Source: Corynespora cassiicola
Lineage: Eukaryota; Ascomycota; Dothideomycetes; Pleosporales; Corynesporascaceae
Reading direction: 5' to 3'
Assembly (NCBI GenBank): GCA_022059125.1
Contig: JAEUWY010000005.1
Coordinates: forward strand, 4,526,001-4,590,000
Length of the DNA: 64,000 bases
Position 1 is the stretch's first letter. Every line of letters begins with the position of its first letter. This document shows, piece by piece, positions 42,473 to 53,148 of the stretch. Under the pieces are notes generated by a model. The model did not search any database. It had not been told where the DNA came from and saw nothing but the letters and a program-made list of their open reading frames with translations. A program made the translations under genes and the position numbers.

Positions 42473-45400
42473 GTTGGGCTACCGGAGTTCGGAGTAAGGG
42501 AAAAAGACAGACTTGGAGGAGAACGGAGTTGGGGAGTAAAAGGGAGCAAGTCGGGAACTGCTGCTCCAATAAATGTGTGGCAAGGCGACGGTGTTTGCAA
42601 ATTTAACCCATGGATGGTCCTTTCGGACCGAAGCCATATCTGGCGTGGAGTAGACGCCGTTGTCGCTCGGAGGCACCGCACTTTCCCCGGAGGGCCCACA
42701 AGTCGTCGTCGCGTGTTCTTGAAAGATTCTAGCGGCAGGGGCGATCCACTGCCTTGGGAATGGCTTCCGTCGGGATAGGCCCGCGCGGGTGCGGCTCTCA
42801 GGGCTGAGAGGTTCGAGTTCTACCGAGAATCTCTGCACAGTGCTGTAGAGCCGCTGGGGGAGAGCAACGACTGTGTCTATCAGGGCATCCAAGCGTATCA
42901 GGTCCTCCACAATGGAAATGAGATAGCCTTATCTCTCACTGTCTAGATCTGCGCTTTGTGGGGAGGGCAGGCACGCGAGGATGGTGCGTGCGGAGCCTCA
43001 ACTCTCTAAATAGCGCACTATTAGTAAAAGTTGAAGAATTTCTCCGCACTCTTGCAATAACTATTAGTAAAAGAAAACCTCCCTTTCCCCCGCAAAGCTG
43101 GGGACGAATCGGCCCTGCGTTCTCCAGCTTTTATATTGTCGGATGACGTCGGGTGTCTATGTTCCTGGGGGCTGAGGTATGATTGTTGCAGATCTCACGG
43201 GCGAATTCCGTCATGGGTGTTGTAGTAGCGTTTCAAACTAGGGCGCAGAATTTTCACAGCGCCTCGAAGCGGCCTGCCTTCGGTTTTCTGCGGCATGCAC
43301 GGTAGATAAGGTAATATATCTTATCCAATTTGTTCGACTTTCATGTCAACGTCTCCTTTCGGTAGGCAGAACGTCATCCAAGTGGACCCTCCTCTGTAGA
43401 TCAGGCCATCTTTGGCCTCTGCTGTATTACCATCAGACGATTTGAGAGCTGGCAGCAACATTAAAGATATGAGATATACTCACCATAGACGACCGTCACT
43501 GGGAGTCGGAATCTCCTCTCGCTAGCAAATGGACGTCTGCTGCTGACATGCCACTACAACCCCCGAACCCATCTGTCAACCTGTCGTGCCACTGCGCATC
43601 ACAACCCGACTAAAACGAATATTTACTTCTCGAAACACAGACGGCAGTTGTGAGACGCAAAGATATCGTTGGACACTCCGGGCGCAATGGGCGACGTGAT
43701 GTCGTGTCCCCTCGAAGCTCTCACCATCCGATGGCGTCAAATCGCCCCGCTCGAAGCAAACGATGCGAAGCGGTGTAGCCGTCCCGTCCCGCCCGCTCGT
43801 GGACCCAGAGCCACGGGTCTGGTGCCTTTTGGTTATCGATCGTGTCGTTGCACTCCCGGGTTGGGCAGCCGTTCCGTCAACATGCGATCCGTTATCTATC
43901 CGCTAACCAGAACCGTTGGTCAAGTTTCCTAATTCATCACTCCTACTTGAGCATGCTGCTAACATCTATTCCGTCTCCCAGGAGCCATTGTTCCGGAGTC
44001 AAATAACGATCCGAACGAAGACGTGAAATTGACGGCTCACTGATTGTCGTCTGAACCTTCCAAATTGAGTTTTTCCTGCATCGCGGAGACGGCATATTGA
44101 ATCCTACGGGTCCACATCCACGCCTCTGGAGCCCAAGAACCATTCGACCGGGTACGAGTTTGCGAGCCGCAGAATTGCGAACCCTTCATCGGCTGTCCCG
44201 ATTCAGGGTGACGATCCTTTGCGACGCGTAGTCGCGGAATATGCAAGCCAAGGTATGGATGCGTTGCAAGGCCGGAGTACGGAATGAAAGCGGCTAGACT
44301 GGGGACGGAGAAGCGTTCCATCACACTGCGTACGCGCTGTTGCGGAGTAAACCTGCGCAGGAACAACTCTGGGAGAAACCATTACGTTCAACGTTCGAGT
44401 AAGGAGGCAGGGGTCGTTGTGCAGTGCGGATCCCTCTGACTATTCCGGGTGGAGGAAAGCGCAACCGCAAAGATCGGATTGGATTGGCAATTTAGAGGAG
44501 GTGTGGTCTTGTTAGTAGTGTTTGACTGACCTTGGACAACGCTGATACTTTCGTTAGTTGTAAAATTCCACCTTGTCAGTACGCGGCCGCGTCCTAAACT
44601 GTAATTCGTCCTGGAAACCAGCTGTGCCAACTTTTGTTGCCTGCTTGTCGAGAAACTGCAGCACGTCAATTTATCATGTGGATACATCTCGCTTGGCCGA
44701 TGATATCAGGGCCGCACCAAACATTAGTCAGAACAACTGATAAGGCACCAGGTGCTGGGCACGACGAACAGCGTTTTCCCCTTTGGACCAGGAACGCAGG
44801 ATCGGTTTCAAAGCCCCATGCGTAGTAAAGGGGATCCAAGAGCATGGTTGTGCGCCAGACCCCGCAGAAGGCTTCTACTTGTGCAGAGTTGGGGACGAAA
44901 AGGGCCGTTTCAGGCGACGCAAACGGTATACAGGGCTGGGTCGCGCGGATGCGTTCCGAGCTACCCAAATTGCACTGGGGTATGGTATTGGCCACGGCGT
45001 TGAAGGCATGGTGTGGTCATGGCTGGCGAGCCCAATGACATGGTTCATCGTCGGGCGTGTGAAGACTAGCGAGCCCAGGAACCAACCCCTCGGGATCGCA
45101 GCAACCCAAGGCGACGGGCAAACGACACGCTCAACTTACTCCGGTGAAGGGAGGAGATGGCATCTGGCACACGATGGAGTCGAAACGCTGGAAGAATTGC
45201 CCTTGGCTGGTTTCAAAGTGGGCACTGCTATCTGGCTGACATGTCCCGTTGAAACTAAGCGGCACAGTAGGGCAGCGTTGTGCATCGGGCTTGCCGAAGT
45301 TGAAGACAAAAGACCTGCTCATTTCGTTTCCAAGAGGGACGAGGACATGGCGCTAGGGGCGCCTCGCACACGGCTCGGATAAACCCCCCTGCTACTATGG

Positions 45401-46346
45401 TGTACAGCGGGGCCCCAAGCGAGAGCCGGATATGGTGTTTTGGACCCCAGCGAGCCAGGATCTCCGCCAGCCCTCCACCATGTTTCGCAAATAGATTGTG
45501 GATACGAGAACTGGGGCCATGCAATTGGAGAAGCCTTGTCTAAAGTATATTCGGACGGTGCCGAGTGCAAGGCCTCGGGAATACGCACAAGTTCGATAAG
45601 GCTGGAGTGTCAGCCGATGCGTCCAACCGGCCTTGATGGCTCATGAAGCTTCTGACATATGCTGCAAGGTGTCGGTTGTTGCCCAAACCCCATCCAAGCC
45701 TTGGGAAATGCAGCAGGCGATGCATCCGCAACGGTGACGAGCATCTGGGAGAGGGACGAGCAAAGCACGCTTCTTCATGGCATCCGCGTCGCTGGCTGGG
45801 AGGACCCGTCTGAACCAAGAAGAGCGAAAGAGCGAGAAAGGCTATACCGCTTCGAGCATCCAATGCGACTTTAGCACTCTCAGCCCACCCCATGTGTTCG
45901 GGTACAGCGACCGTCACAAGGCCCTGGCAAGAGAACCCCGGCAAATGAGAAAAGGCAATGTGCCTGGACACGAAACCATGTTTGCTGCAATGGCCCGAGC
46001 GTGTGCATTTGGCAAGGCTGTGACCCCCACCCTTTGAATTGTAGGGTGTGCATACACACGTAGTCGGTGCGGAGACGCCTACGACTCCAGACGTGGTATG
46101 GCTGTAAGCACCAGCGTGAGGGGTGGTGGGTACATCAAGGCTGGCGACGCTGCTTTTTTTCGAGGCTTCAGGGTGGCCCTTTTCTTGCTCTCTGCGATTG
46201 TGGGTCAAATTGCGCAAAAGCACATTCTCCAGGGAAAATTCTCTTGGAAAAAGCATTCACTCCAAGTTGTTCATAAACCTTGGTAAGCATGGTTGATATG
46301 TAAAGGAATAGGGCTGACTGTCGCACTGCCAGTTTGGATTAGTGCA
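42473..46346. other. Gene-poor stretch of 3.9 kb
   Basis: No gene could be supported. Open frames exist on both strands (for example 199 codons at 44783-45382 plus and 238 codons at 46256-45540 minus) but they overlap one another, lack family motifs, and the first has no ATG at its start. A 13-bp direct repeat (CTATTAGTAAAAG) occurs at 43018-43030 and 43061-43073. The stretch may hold a decayed gene, a long non-coding RNA or promoter sequence. Confidence 0.5.
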
Positions 46347-47020
46347 ATGGCTGGGAGCAGGAGCAGCGTGGTGGATATGGCGCCTCCCACGGCGGTTGCA
46401 CCAGGTAACACACCCGCCATTCCTCTTTCCGAGGAGAACCTTCGCATACACGATGCTGCTTGCTCAGAGGTCAGTTCTTGGGCAGCGATGGTCGGCTAAA
46501 CTAATAGACGTAGAGCGACGGCTACCACCAGATCAATCTCATACGCGAAGAACGGGCCAGGAAATTCGAGCAGCAAATGTTCCAGCGGTTGGGCCGAGAC
46601 TCGGACGAGCCGGTTGATTCGAGACTAGGAGAATATGAGCAACACTCTTTGGACGCTTTGAAACTCTATCCCGGATCTTTCGCATCGGCCGAGTCTCCCA
46701 TGGGCCGGTTCCTGGCGATGAGCCCTACACAAGACACGCACCCTTGGATGGCTAGGAGGGCCATGGAAGACAATGGCATCGAATGCGGAGACCTGGAGGC
46801 CATGGATCTGCGCAGGCTGGTGTCAGAGTTTGTGGACATGGACGGCACGATGATGGACGCGTCGAAAGAAGCCAGGGCAGGGAGCCCACAGCCGTCGTCC
46901 GAGGCGCTCTCCATGTCGCGGTTCAAGGAGATGAAGAGCAGCAGGAAGGAGGGAGCGAGGAGACGGAAGAGGATAGGGATGCGGAGGAAGAGCGTGGTTG
47001 GCCAAATCAGGAAGTCGTAG
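46347..47020 (+). CDS. Orphan basic protein, two exons
   Basis: Exons 46347-46469 and 46532-47020 give 203 aa. The 62-nt intron has a GTCAGT donor, GGCTAAAC branch and ACCAG acceptor, and joins IHDAACSE to INLIREERARKFEQQ in phase 0. The protein has an N-terminal Pro/Ala segment, a predicted helix (REERARKFEQQMFQRLG), acidic middle blocks and a strongly basic C-terminus (SSRKEGARRRKRIGMRRK) that could be a nuclear localisation signal. No family is recognised. Only the second exon is obvious from a simple frame scan; the upstream exon was inferred from splice signals. Confidence 0.5.
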
Positions 47021-47380
47021 AAGTGATGGACGCAAGGGGCACGGGACGGAGGCAGCGAGGCAGCGAGGCAGCGGGACAGCCGAGCACAAGCCAGGCGAGG
47101 CGAATCAGATGGCGGTAGCTAGCAAGCATTGTACCGAATGCAGCATGTATGCTCGGGCTGGGAAGCCAAAAAATTGGCCGAGAAATGGCCAGAAAAGTCA
47201 CGATGCATCCATGGTGTGGTGAGATGGCGGGGGGCGGGTGGCGAGGGTTCGCGGCTGCACGCTGACGTCCCGGCATCCACAGGGCAGTGGAGACGAGCCA
47301 GTCGGGGCCAACGTCATTCGGAGCCGGCACACTAGCAGGAACGAACCGCAGCGAAGTCGACCGAATGCGCAGAGGATGAA

Positions 47381-47412
47381 ACTGGCGTGACTGGTGTGAC
47401 TGGCGTGACGTC
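47381..47412 (+). repeat. 9-bp tandem repeat ending in a CRE-like word
   Basis: ACTGGCGTG, ACTGGTGTG, ACTGGCGTG in tandem, running into TGACGTC (47406-47412), seven bases of the ATF/CREB site. It is about 740 bp upstream of the trehalase ATG. Confidence 0.5.
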
Positions 47413-47693
47413 GCTTTGACTGGCCTGGCGGGCTCATCTGGAGCTGCTTGAGCCGCAGTGTCGGGCCGACTTGGCCAGCAGACAGGCGGCCGTGGGCGGA
47501 CGGGCAACTTTCACGAGCAGCCCTCGACAGCACCCTGACGATGTGACGATGGCTAGCTGTCCGCGACGGCTTGGTCGGTCTGGGGAGGGCGAACTGCTGC
47601 AGCTTCACCGCCTGTCGCCCCCGACAATGGCCACCCTGTGCTTTCTGTTTGGCTGAGCACGGCGGCGACTGGTGACCCTGCACTCGGATCCCC

Positions 47694-47704
47694 CCCCTCC
47701 CCCT
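47694..47704. promoter_or_regulatory. Two adjacent STRE-like CCCCT words
   Basis: CCCCT at 47694-47698 and 47700-47704 upstream of the neutral trehalase gene. CCCCT is the stress response element bound by Msn2/4-type factors in yeast, where trehalase genes respond to stress. The site lies in a C-run, so chance occurrence is likely. Confidence 0.3.
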
Positions 47705-48152
47705 CGCAGCCCGTGCCTCTGCCGTCGTCTTTCTCATTGTGCTCGGCCTCTTGTTATTCTCGTCCCTCCTTCTCCCTCGCAACCCTCGCTGCCTGCTCCT
47801 CTGTCCTCGTCGCGTGGCCCAGCCTCCACCCGTCACCTATTGTAACTCGTTCAGTTCCTGGGTCGAGAAGCAAGAGGCAGGAGGCAAGAGTCTCGGTATC
47901 AAGGCCCCGCCCCCACTTATAAAGCCCGCAAGCCTGCCCTTGATACCCACGACCTAGACCCACACACCTAACAGCTGCAGCTAACTCGCCTTTCGTCACC
48001 GGCACGCCTACCTAGCTATTGGATACTTCGACCCGCCCTGGGTTCTCTTTGAACCTCACTACCGCCCGTCTCCGCCACCCCAACACTCTCTCATTCTCTT
48101 ATACTACAGTCGTTGCCCGCAGTCCCTTGGTTTCGCCTGTCACCCTCGTAGC

Positions 48153-50522
48153 ATGAGCTCGCAATCCTTAGAGCCTCGGCGTCAATCCTCCGCAATCGAC
48201 CCCTACGCTGTCCCAGACATCTACTACAGCGACAAGACCGCCCTCAACCATGCCCGCAACCGTACCTACTCGCAGGTAATCGAGTCCACCGACGGTCGCA
48301 ACGGCCGCAACGCCATCAAGCCCGACGGCAAGTTTCCGAGCCGCCGCATCAGCCATGGTATGTACAAGGGAGCCCGCCGTGCAACACAACCTTGCTGACA
48401 GCCGTAGATGAAATCTCCGCCCCACCCCGCAGGTTCCTGATCCAAGTCGAACCCACCCTCAAGACACTCCTCTCGCGTGAAGATACCGATGAGAACTGCC
48501 AGATCACCATCGAAGATCGTGGCCCAAAGGTAGGGTTGCAATTGGCTCGTTGTTGTGTGTGACAGACAGCTGATCCCTCTCAGGTACTGTCCCTCGGAAC
48601 CCTCGCGTCCAATGCTCACAACAAATTCGATGTTCGGGGCACTTACATGCTCTCGAACCTTCTGCAAGAATTGACCATTGCCCAAGACTACGGCCGCAAG
48701 ACCATTGTGCTCGACGAGGCCCGCCTCAACGAAAACCCCGTCAATCGCCTATCCAGGTTGATCACATACTCCTTCTGGGACGGTCTCACGCGCCGCATTG
48801 ATGGCTCCAACATTGCCAAGGTCGGACGTGATCCGAAGGACTGGACCGCCAACCCCCGCCCGCGCATCTACGTGCCACATGGCGCACCCGAGCAGCTCGC
48901 GTACTACACGCGCATCGCCCAGGAGCACCCGGATATGAACCTCGACGTTGTGAAGCTTCAAAAGGACTGCGACGATGAAGAGTACGTCCGTGATCTGAAC
49001 AGTGCGCCCGGCTTGCTCGCAATTGCCATGGAGGAGGTCACGGATCCTGCCACTGGCAAGAAGGACCTGAAAGGTCTTCCATTCGTTGTTCCCGGCGGCC
49101 GATTCAACGAGTTGTACGGCTGGGACAGCTATATGGAGTCGCTCGGTCTTCTCATCAGCGGCCGCGTTGATTTGGTCAAGTCCATGGTCTTGCACTTTTG
49201 CTTCAGCATCAAGCACTACAACAAAATCCTCAACGCTAACCGTTCCTACTACCTGTGCCGCTCCCAGCCGCCGTTCCTCACCGACATGGCTCTCCGTGTC
49301 TACGACTGCATCAGATACGAACCGGGTGCCCTGGATTTCCTGCGCGAGGCCACCCTAGCCGCCATTAAGGAATATTACTCGGTCTGGACGAGTAGCCCTC
49401 GCCTGGACCCCGAGACGGGTCTTAGCCGGTACCGTCCCACCGGACTCGGTGTGCCTCCAGAAACAGAAGCCTCGCATTTCCAGCATCTCTTGGAGCCGTA
49501 TGCGAAGAAGCATAACATGTCGTTCCTCGAGTTTGTTGATGCCTACAACCACCGCCGCGTCATCGAGCCAGAATTAGACGAGTACTTTCTGCATGACCGC
49601 GCCGTCCGAGAGTCAGGCCACGACACGTCGTATCGCCTGGAAAGGGTCGCGGCTAATCTTGCAGTCGTCGACTTGAACGCTCTGCTCTACAAGTATGAGG
49701 CGGATATTGGCCGAATCATCCGAGACCACTTCAACGATAACCTCGAAATTCCTCCCGAGTTCTGCACAAAGGATATGAAGCCTGATCAGGTCGAGACGTC
49801 GGCCACCTGGGAGCGTCGTGCCCGCAAGCGCCGTCTTGCTGTTGACAAGTACTTGTGGGACGAGGAGGCCGGCATGTATTTCGACTACGACACGGTCAAC
49901 AAGAAGCGTACTGGCTACGAGAGTGCCACGACCTTTTGGCCCATGTGGTCTGGTCTGGCAACTCCCCGCCAAGCAAGTGTCCTGGTAAAGCAAGCTCTGC
50001 CCAAATTCGAAGTCTTTGGAGGCCTCGTGTCTGGGACTGAAAAGTCCCGTGGCAAGGTTGGCCTTGACCGCCCTAACCGTCAGTGGGACTATCCCTACGG
50101 ATGGGCACCACAGCAGATCCTGGCCTGGGTCGGCCTGAACCGCTATGGCTATGAGGCCGAAGCACAACGTTTAGCGTACCGATGGATCTATATGGTGACA
50201 AAAGCTTTTGTCGATTTCAATGGCGTCGTGGTGGAGAAGTATGATGTCACTAGGGAGATTGATCCACACAGGGTTGAAGCCGAATACGGAAACCAGGGGA
50301 GTGACTTCAAAGGCGCTCCCCGCGAAGGGTGAGTTTTAATCCTCCGATACGTTACCGGAATTGAGGCATGCTAACTTTTTCTACCATAGTTTCGGTTGGG
50401 TCAATGCCAGCTACGTCTTCGGCCTCACGCTGCTCAGCGCCCACATGCGACGCGCCCTCGGCACACTTACGACCTGGGACTCGTTTGAGGATGCCATGAA
50501 TAAATTGGGGCTGGATGGGTAG
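48153..50522 (+). CDS. Neutral trehalase
   Basis: Four exons, 48153-48357, 48408-48529, 48584-50328 and 50390-50522, giving 734 aa, the usual fungal length. It hydrolyses cytosolic trehalose to two glucose (GH37). Both family signatures are present: [15 protein letters not shown] and [11 protein letters not shown]. The regulatory N-terminus carries PKA-type sites RRQS (S12) and RRIS (S67), and the Ca2+-binding loop D94-T-D96-E-N98-C-Q100 to D105, as in yeast Nth1. So activity is probably controlled by cAMP/PKA phosphorylation and calcium. The second signature has Tyr where Asn or Phe is commoner (WDYPYGW). The short last exon encodes [14 protein letters not shown]. Adjacent STRE-like and CRE-like words fit stress control. 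Confidence 0.95.
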
Positions 50523-51249
50523 GAACCTTCGGTCAGTTGGTAGGTGAACTCGGATTTATCCCGTGCATAAGCATTAGAGCCATGTTAGATTGACTCCCTT
50601 TTGGGTGGGTGCTGGATGGAATGGCGTTTTGAATGAAAAAGTGCGTGGCTTTGAGTGCACGGGTTGGATGGACAGAACAAGTAACAAACGTCTCGGATGA
50701 TATCTGAATGGGGCTTTTCTGTAGATAGTCAACGATTGCGACGAGCAGGGCCGGTAGCAAGAGGTCGAGACATTGGGGGCGGAGGTTGCTTACTACCTTC
50801 CACTGGCCCTGCGACGAATGGTATTCTTTACGATAGACTTGACGGATTGGGCTGGATGCATGAGTGAGTGATTATGAGCCAGCCAGGATGACTTGGCCTC
50901 GCCCTCAGCCCTTCGTCTTTCGCCGCCCTTCGTCGGGATTCTCCCGGCGGTTGTGCGCTAACCGAATGCAGTCTAGCACGCCACAGGCTTCGACTCACTC
51001 ACCGACGCCCGGCTGGGCTGGGCTGCCTGCGACCACCGTACAAATACACTGCCACTGAGCCCTGTAAGCCTCTTTCTTGCTCTCTTCCCTTTCCCCATTC
51101 CATAAGCAACCCCCTTCACACCCACGCCGGCCGACAAATCAACCGGGAAGCCGCAAACGCCGCCCTTACATCCGCTGCCCGCATACAAAAGCCCAACGCC
51201 CCGCCCTCCCGCTCACAAAACCCAACCCGACTCCCACACAACCGACAAG
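50523..51249. other. Intergenic, nothing recognised
   Basis: 727 bp; the right part (C/A-rich) is the MBF1 promoter and leader. No gene. Confidence 0.5.
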
Positions 51250-51779
51250 ATGGAGGACTGGAACTCTGTTACAAAGATTGGATCTCGCACCCGCGGCGGA
51301 GCCGCTGGGCCCCGCGAGACCGTCGTCAAGGGCAAGAGCGCACTGAACGCCGCCCAGCGCAGTGGTGGCATCGTCGCTACCGAGAAGAAGTACTCCAGCG
51401 CCAACGCCGTACGTGTCCACATTGCTTTTCCGGCCGCTCGATCCCCTCTAACGCAGCACAGTCTTCCTCCGGCGGCGAAGGCCAGCGTCTCACCAAGGTC
51501 GACCGCTCCGATGATATCATCAAGCCCAAGACGGTGGGCACGGCCGTCGGCCAGGCCATCTCCAAGGCGCGGTCCGAGGCAAAGAACGACAAGGGCGCGA
51601 CCATGACGCAAAAGGATCTCGCCACGAAGTGCAACACCACCCCCACCGTCATCGCCGACTTTGAGCGCGGCACCGCCACCCCCGACCAGAAGCTGCTGGG
51701 CAACATTGAGCGCGTGCTCAACGTCATCCTGCGCGGTGACAAGATGGGCCAGCCCAAGTTCCCCAACAAGAAGAAATAG
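51250..51779 (+). CDS. mbf1: Multiprotein-bridging factor 1
   Basis: Two exons, 51250-51408 and 51462-51779, giving 158 aa. The N-terminal MBF1 domain shows [10 protein letters not shown] and [16 protein letters not shown]; the C-terminal helix-turn-helix (about 85-145) shows [37 protein letters not shown] and [15 protein letters not shown]1 is a conserved transcriptional coactivator that bridges TBP and bZIP factors such as Gcn4/CPC1, and it also limits ribosomal frameshifting on stalled ribosomes. The acceptor at 51461 was preferred to an upstream CAG because it joins NA to [10 protein letters not shown] in phase. Highly expressed-type codon bias. Confidence 0.95.
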
Positions 51780-53148
51780 ATGATGGCTTATGCTCCTGAA
51801 ATGGGCTTGCCATGACACCAGCACGACGGCATGGAAACCTGAGGTGCGGGGTCGGGCTATACACACCATCTCTCCACTTGCGTTGTGGTGACCTGACGGC
51901 TACTGGGACTTTTGGATTAGCGGGCGTTTTTAATGGTCAACACGGTAGACACAACTGGAAGCAAAGCGAAGAAAAAACAGAATCATGGCAGATTGACTTG
52001 GGCAACGTTCGATGACGGAATCGGGTAGCTGGCTGCTTTGTTTGGCTTCTGCTCTTCTGCTTCGGGTCTTGTTTTTTGTCGACCTTTTTTTTTTGGATCC
52101 ACGTGCTCATTTTTTTTTCACGGTACTGGGCTTGCCATGGCTATCATCTTATGATGGGATGTAGACGTCTTTGAATGAAATCACGAGGTCTCCCATTATG
52201 ATTTTTATGTGGTGTTTTTTCGGGTCGCTGAGGTCGAGTGTTGGGTTTACGCATGCTAACCAAGGCGCTGACGTGGATGTAGCCGTAGGGAAACGAAGCT
52301 TTACGCAACAGCTGACGCTGCTGGGGAGCACCACCCAGCCTCGCCCTTCCACGAGTCCTACCCAGATACATTTGACAGAACATCTACTCACCCGCCCCCC
52401 ACCCCACATCTCCAGTGCCCACTCCAACCGCGTTCGTCCCCCAAGTCGAACACGCTCCCCGTTCTAGCGTCAGCATGTGTCCCGTTTCAGCCCTGCATGC
52501 CTAGGTTGCTGGCTGCCTCCGCAATCGCCCCGCAGCGAACGAACAGCCCAAGCCCAGACATGTTGGCTAGGGACCTGGCTTCGAACGGCGGTATTGAGCT
52601 TGTCTATCGGGCGTGAATCGGAGGCAAGGGCGTGGCATCTTGACGGTGAAGCTTGGCGTGGGGTCGGTGGGCCTTGCTTTTCGCACGTTTGACGCATGGG
52701 GAAGAGCGAACAGGCACGCGTGAGCTATCGACGGCCTCGTGCGTGCGGCTTATTGAAAGGGTTGGGGGGGCTGCGGGTTGGAGGTTGGGATGGAGGATGA
52801 TGCCCAGGTAGAGCAGGACGGTGTAGAATGTGCCTTCCGCCTCAAGTCATTCCGAGCAGACTACTACAAATCCATCACATTTCAAACTCAAACGACACAA
52901 TCGAAATAACCTGTTGTAACATTTCTACATGGATGACAATCATCATCTCGCTCGCCCAATCCGTGTCCCATTCTCCACCTGGGTTGAAAGTGGAGGTCCC
53001 ATCGATAACGCCATGCTTGTAGGATTCGGAACCACTCCATCCCCCTCAGAGCCGCCCGCCTATGCTATATGATGTTGAATGATCTCGCTAGCAAAACATT
53101 TGCAAAACGCCAGAAACGCCCCAAGTCGCACGCACACCGCAGGATAGC
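51780..53148. other. Intergenic between convergent genes
   Basis: 1.37 kb between the stops of MBF1 and the C1-THF synthase gene, with T8-T10 runs at about 52085 and 52110 (3' UTR type). Frames present are short and unsupported. Confidence 0.5.

Larger units (their letters stand above)
47021..48152. other. Trehalase promoter and 5' UTR region
   Basis: 1.13 kb without a supported gene. It holds an 8-bp tandem repeat (GGCAGCGA, three copies, 47051-47074), a 9-bp tandem repeat (ACTGGCGTG type, three copies, 47381-47407) that ends in TGACGTC, two CCCCT words at 47694-47704, and a long C/T-rich leader. Confidence 0.5.

Noticed and set aside
44783..45382. 199-codon plus-strand frame in the gene-poor stretch
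   Set aside because: It does not begin with ATG, overlaps frames on the other strand and shows no recognisable motif or splice signals.
45540..46256. 238-codon minus-strand frame beginning with ATG
   Set aside because: Composition is random-looking (scattered Cys, His, Arg), with no domain, signal peptide or splice signals. Kept only as a possibility in the gene-poor stretch.
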